From NCBI RefSeq assembly GCF_030410515.1, contig NZ_JAUHHD010000001.1:62001-126000 (forward strand): a stretch of 64,000 bases of DNA, in the 5' to 3' direction. The position numbers and the translations under genes were made by a program. How positions within the stretch are numbered: position 1 is the stretch's first letter; every line of letters starts with the position of its first letter. Below are positions 61,361-64,000 of this stretch, one piece after another. Under the pieces are notes generated by a model that had not been told where the DNA came from, did no database searches, and saw nothing but the letters and a program-made list of their open reading frames with translations. Source of the DNA: Arthrobacter sp. YD4 (lineage in GTDB: Bacteria; Actinomycetota; Actinomycetes; Actinomycetales; Micrococcaceae).

Positions 61361-62044
61361 TTACTTGGTGTTGACGGTGATCTTCGCGATGCCAACGAGC
61401 ATGTCGGCCTTCACGGCGTCGGTCTTGAACGTCTTGTTCAGCAGGCCCGCGGCGGTATCGGAGATCAGGACCCGGGTACCTTCCAGGACCGCGGTGTCGC
61501 CCGAGGTCTGCAGGGGCTTCAGGGTCGAACCGTCCAGGTTGAAGATGTAGGCCTGCTTCGCGGCGCTCTCACCGTTGACCGAGACGTCACCGTAGAGCTT
61601 CGAGGTGCCCGGATCAATCGTGAAGTTCGTCAGCTCGACCTTGGTGTCTCCGGCAGTGAGGGAGAAACCGGACCCGGCGTGGCTGATCAGGCCCTGGACG
61701 TAGGGACGGTAGTCCTTGGACGGGTCGTAGTAATCAACCTTGCCGCCGGTGATCGGGAAGACCAGCGAACCGTCGGTCAGCTGGGCGGTGCCCACCGTGC
61801 CGGGGGTCAGCTTCAACGTCTCCAGGGCCTTCGCGAAGGAAGCATCAAGCTTCACCGCGGTGGACACACCGGTCAGGGCCGGGATCGAAGCCAGCGGCTT
61901 CGGCGCAGCAGCCGCAGAAGAGGAGGACGACGCCGAGGACGAGGGGCTGCTTGAGGCGTTGTTGGCCGGGCTGCAGGCAGCCAGGGAGAACATCAGCGAA
62001 CCGGCGGCGGCAACACCGAGGAAAGACTTCATGGACGTGCGCAT
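61361..62044 (-). CDS. Secreted lipoprotein, copy B, unrecognised family
   Basis: A 227-residue lipoprotein identical in amino-acid sequence to copy A (53181-53864); the three coding differences are all silent. It has the same AAGGAG ribosome site and the same upstream region. It lies downstream of thiG on the same strand, so thi transcripts could read into it, and upstream of the molybdoenzyme operon from which a terminator separates it. Confidence 0.85.
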   Translation of the reverse strand: MRTSMKSFLGVAAAGSLMFSLAACSPANNASSSPSSSASSSSSAAAAPKPLASIPALTGVSTAVKLDASFAKALETLKLTPGTVGTAQLTDGSLVFPITGGKVDYYDPSKDYRPYVQGLISHAGSGFSLTAGDTKVELTNFTIDPGTSKLYGDVSVNGESAAKQAYIFNLDGSTLKPLQTSGDTAVLEGTRVLISDTAAGLLNKTFKTDAVKADMLVGIAKITVNTK

Positions 62045-62134
62045 AGAACTACTCCTTAGGACGAATGGGGAAAAGCCCGGCCCAGGCCCGCGAACGCGGC
62101 CTGATCAAACCGAAGGGACCGGCTTGGTCTGTCA

Positions 62135-62144
62135 GAAGTACTTC
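62135..62144 (-). promoter_or_regulatory. Palindrome GAAGTACTTC upstream of lipoprotein copy B
   Basis: Same site as at 53081-53090, carried by the repeat. Both lipoprotein copies therefore have the same candidate operator. Confidence 0.35.
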
Positions 62145-62213
62145 GGTAACACCCGCCCCACGGATTGGTCCCCACCCCACCAATATCGTCCTTTACCCAT
62201 ACGGGCGCCGCGG

Positions 62214-64000
<1,787 letters not shown>

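Larger units (their letters stand above)
61350..62182 (-). repeat. Right copy of the 833-bp inverted repeat
   Basis: Inverted partner of 53043-53875. Differences from the left copy are at 62087, 61916, 61535 and 61394. It ends 31 nt after the thiG stop, with no transcription terminator in between. Confidence 0.96.

Noticed and set aside
53043..62182. Insertion sequence or composite transposon with the repeats as ends
   Set aside because: The repeats code for a lipoprotein, not a transposase, have no short terminal inverted repeats of their own, and no target duplication is visible.
62183..62213. TPP riboswitch at the thiamin genes
   Set aside because: This is the 3' side of thiG. Any riboswitch would be upstream of thiO, beyond the window.

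Overview
The window is 64 kb of GC-rich DNA from the chromosome of an actinobacterium. Gene content, protein style and order point to the Micrococcaceae, most likely Arthrobacter or a close relative such as Pseudarthrobacter. Supporting signs are the sigK/rskA pair, the coproporphyrin-dependent heme set with a chlorite-dismutase-type HemQ, AdnAB and UvrD2 helicases, MoeZ, DUF3107, many GTG/TTG starts and 4-bp gene overlaps, and several leaderless promoters (a TANNNT box 6-9 nt before the start codon).

Layout: 0-2 kb holds the end of an RNA methyltransferase gene, then sigma factor SigK and its anti-sigma factor. 2-8.5 kb, minus strand, holds gluconate uptake and phosphorylation, a PIG-L deacetylase, electron-transfer flavoprotein (etfB, etfA) and an HtrA-type protease. 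8.7-13.3 kb, plus strand, holds a TPM-domain membrane protein, a PspA homologue and a DNA photolyase. Two identical initiator tRNA genes lie at 13.4-13.8 kb, each followed by its own terminator. 13.9-32.7 kb holds a block whose order resembles the Mycobacterium tuberculosis Rv3193c-Rv3204 region from memory: UPF0182, PDZ/S16 protease, DUF2342, a YgjP-type peptidase, uvrD2, nudC, a phosphotransferase, adnB, adnA and an alkyltransferase-like gene. 32.8-36.4 kb holds an exonuclease and a polar amino-acid ABC transporter. 36.4-49 kb carries genes for the whole pathway from glutamyl-tRNA to heme (hemA, L, B, C, D, E, cgoX, cpfC, hemQ), plus an LLM flavin oxidoreductase and a low-complexity secreted protein. 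49-53 kb holds an SDR, moeZ, a TetR regulator, DUF3107, a small membrane protein and a VOC protein. The end of the window holds thiG, thiS and partial thiO.

The most unusual part is 53.0-62.2 kb. Two almost identical 833-bp inverted repeats (four differences seen) each carry the same 227-residue lipoprotein gene, facing inward. Between them two operons converge with a 4-nt gap. The plus operon has six genes, every junction a 4-bp overlap: GT2 glycosyltransferase, DUF2064 transferase, SAM methyltransferase, a GT87/DUF2029-type membrane glycosyltransferase, an MTAP-type nucleoside phosphorylase and a sugar epimerase/dehydratase. The minus operon has a cytochrome b/sulfite-oxidase-fold molybdoenzyme fusion and a small membrane protein. 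I infer a lipid-linked sugar pathway that modifies a surface molecule, paired with an extracytoplasmic redox enzyme. No transposase or recombinase is seen, but the repeats could let the 7.5-kb centre invert by homologous recombination.
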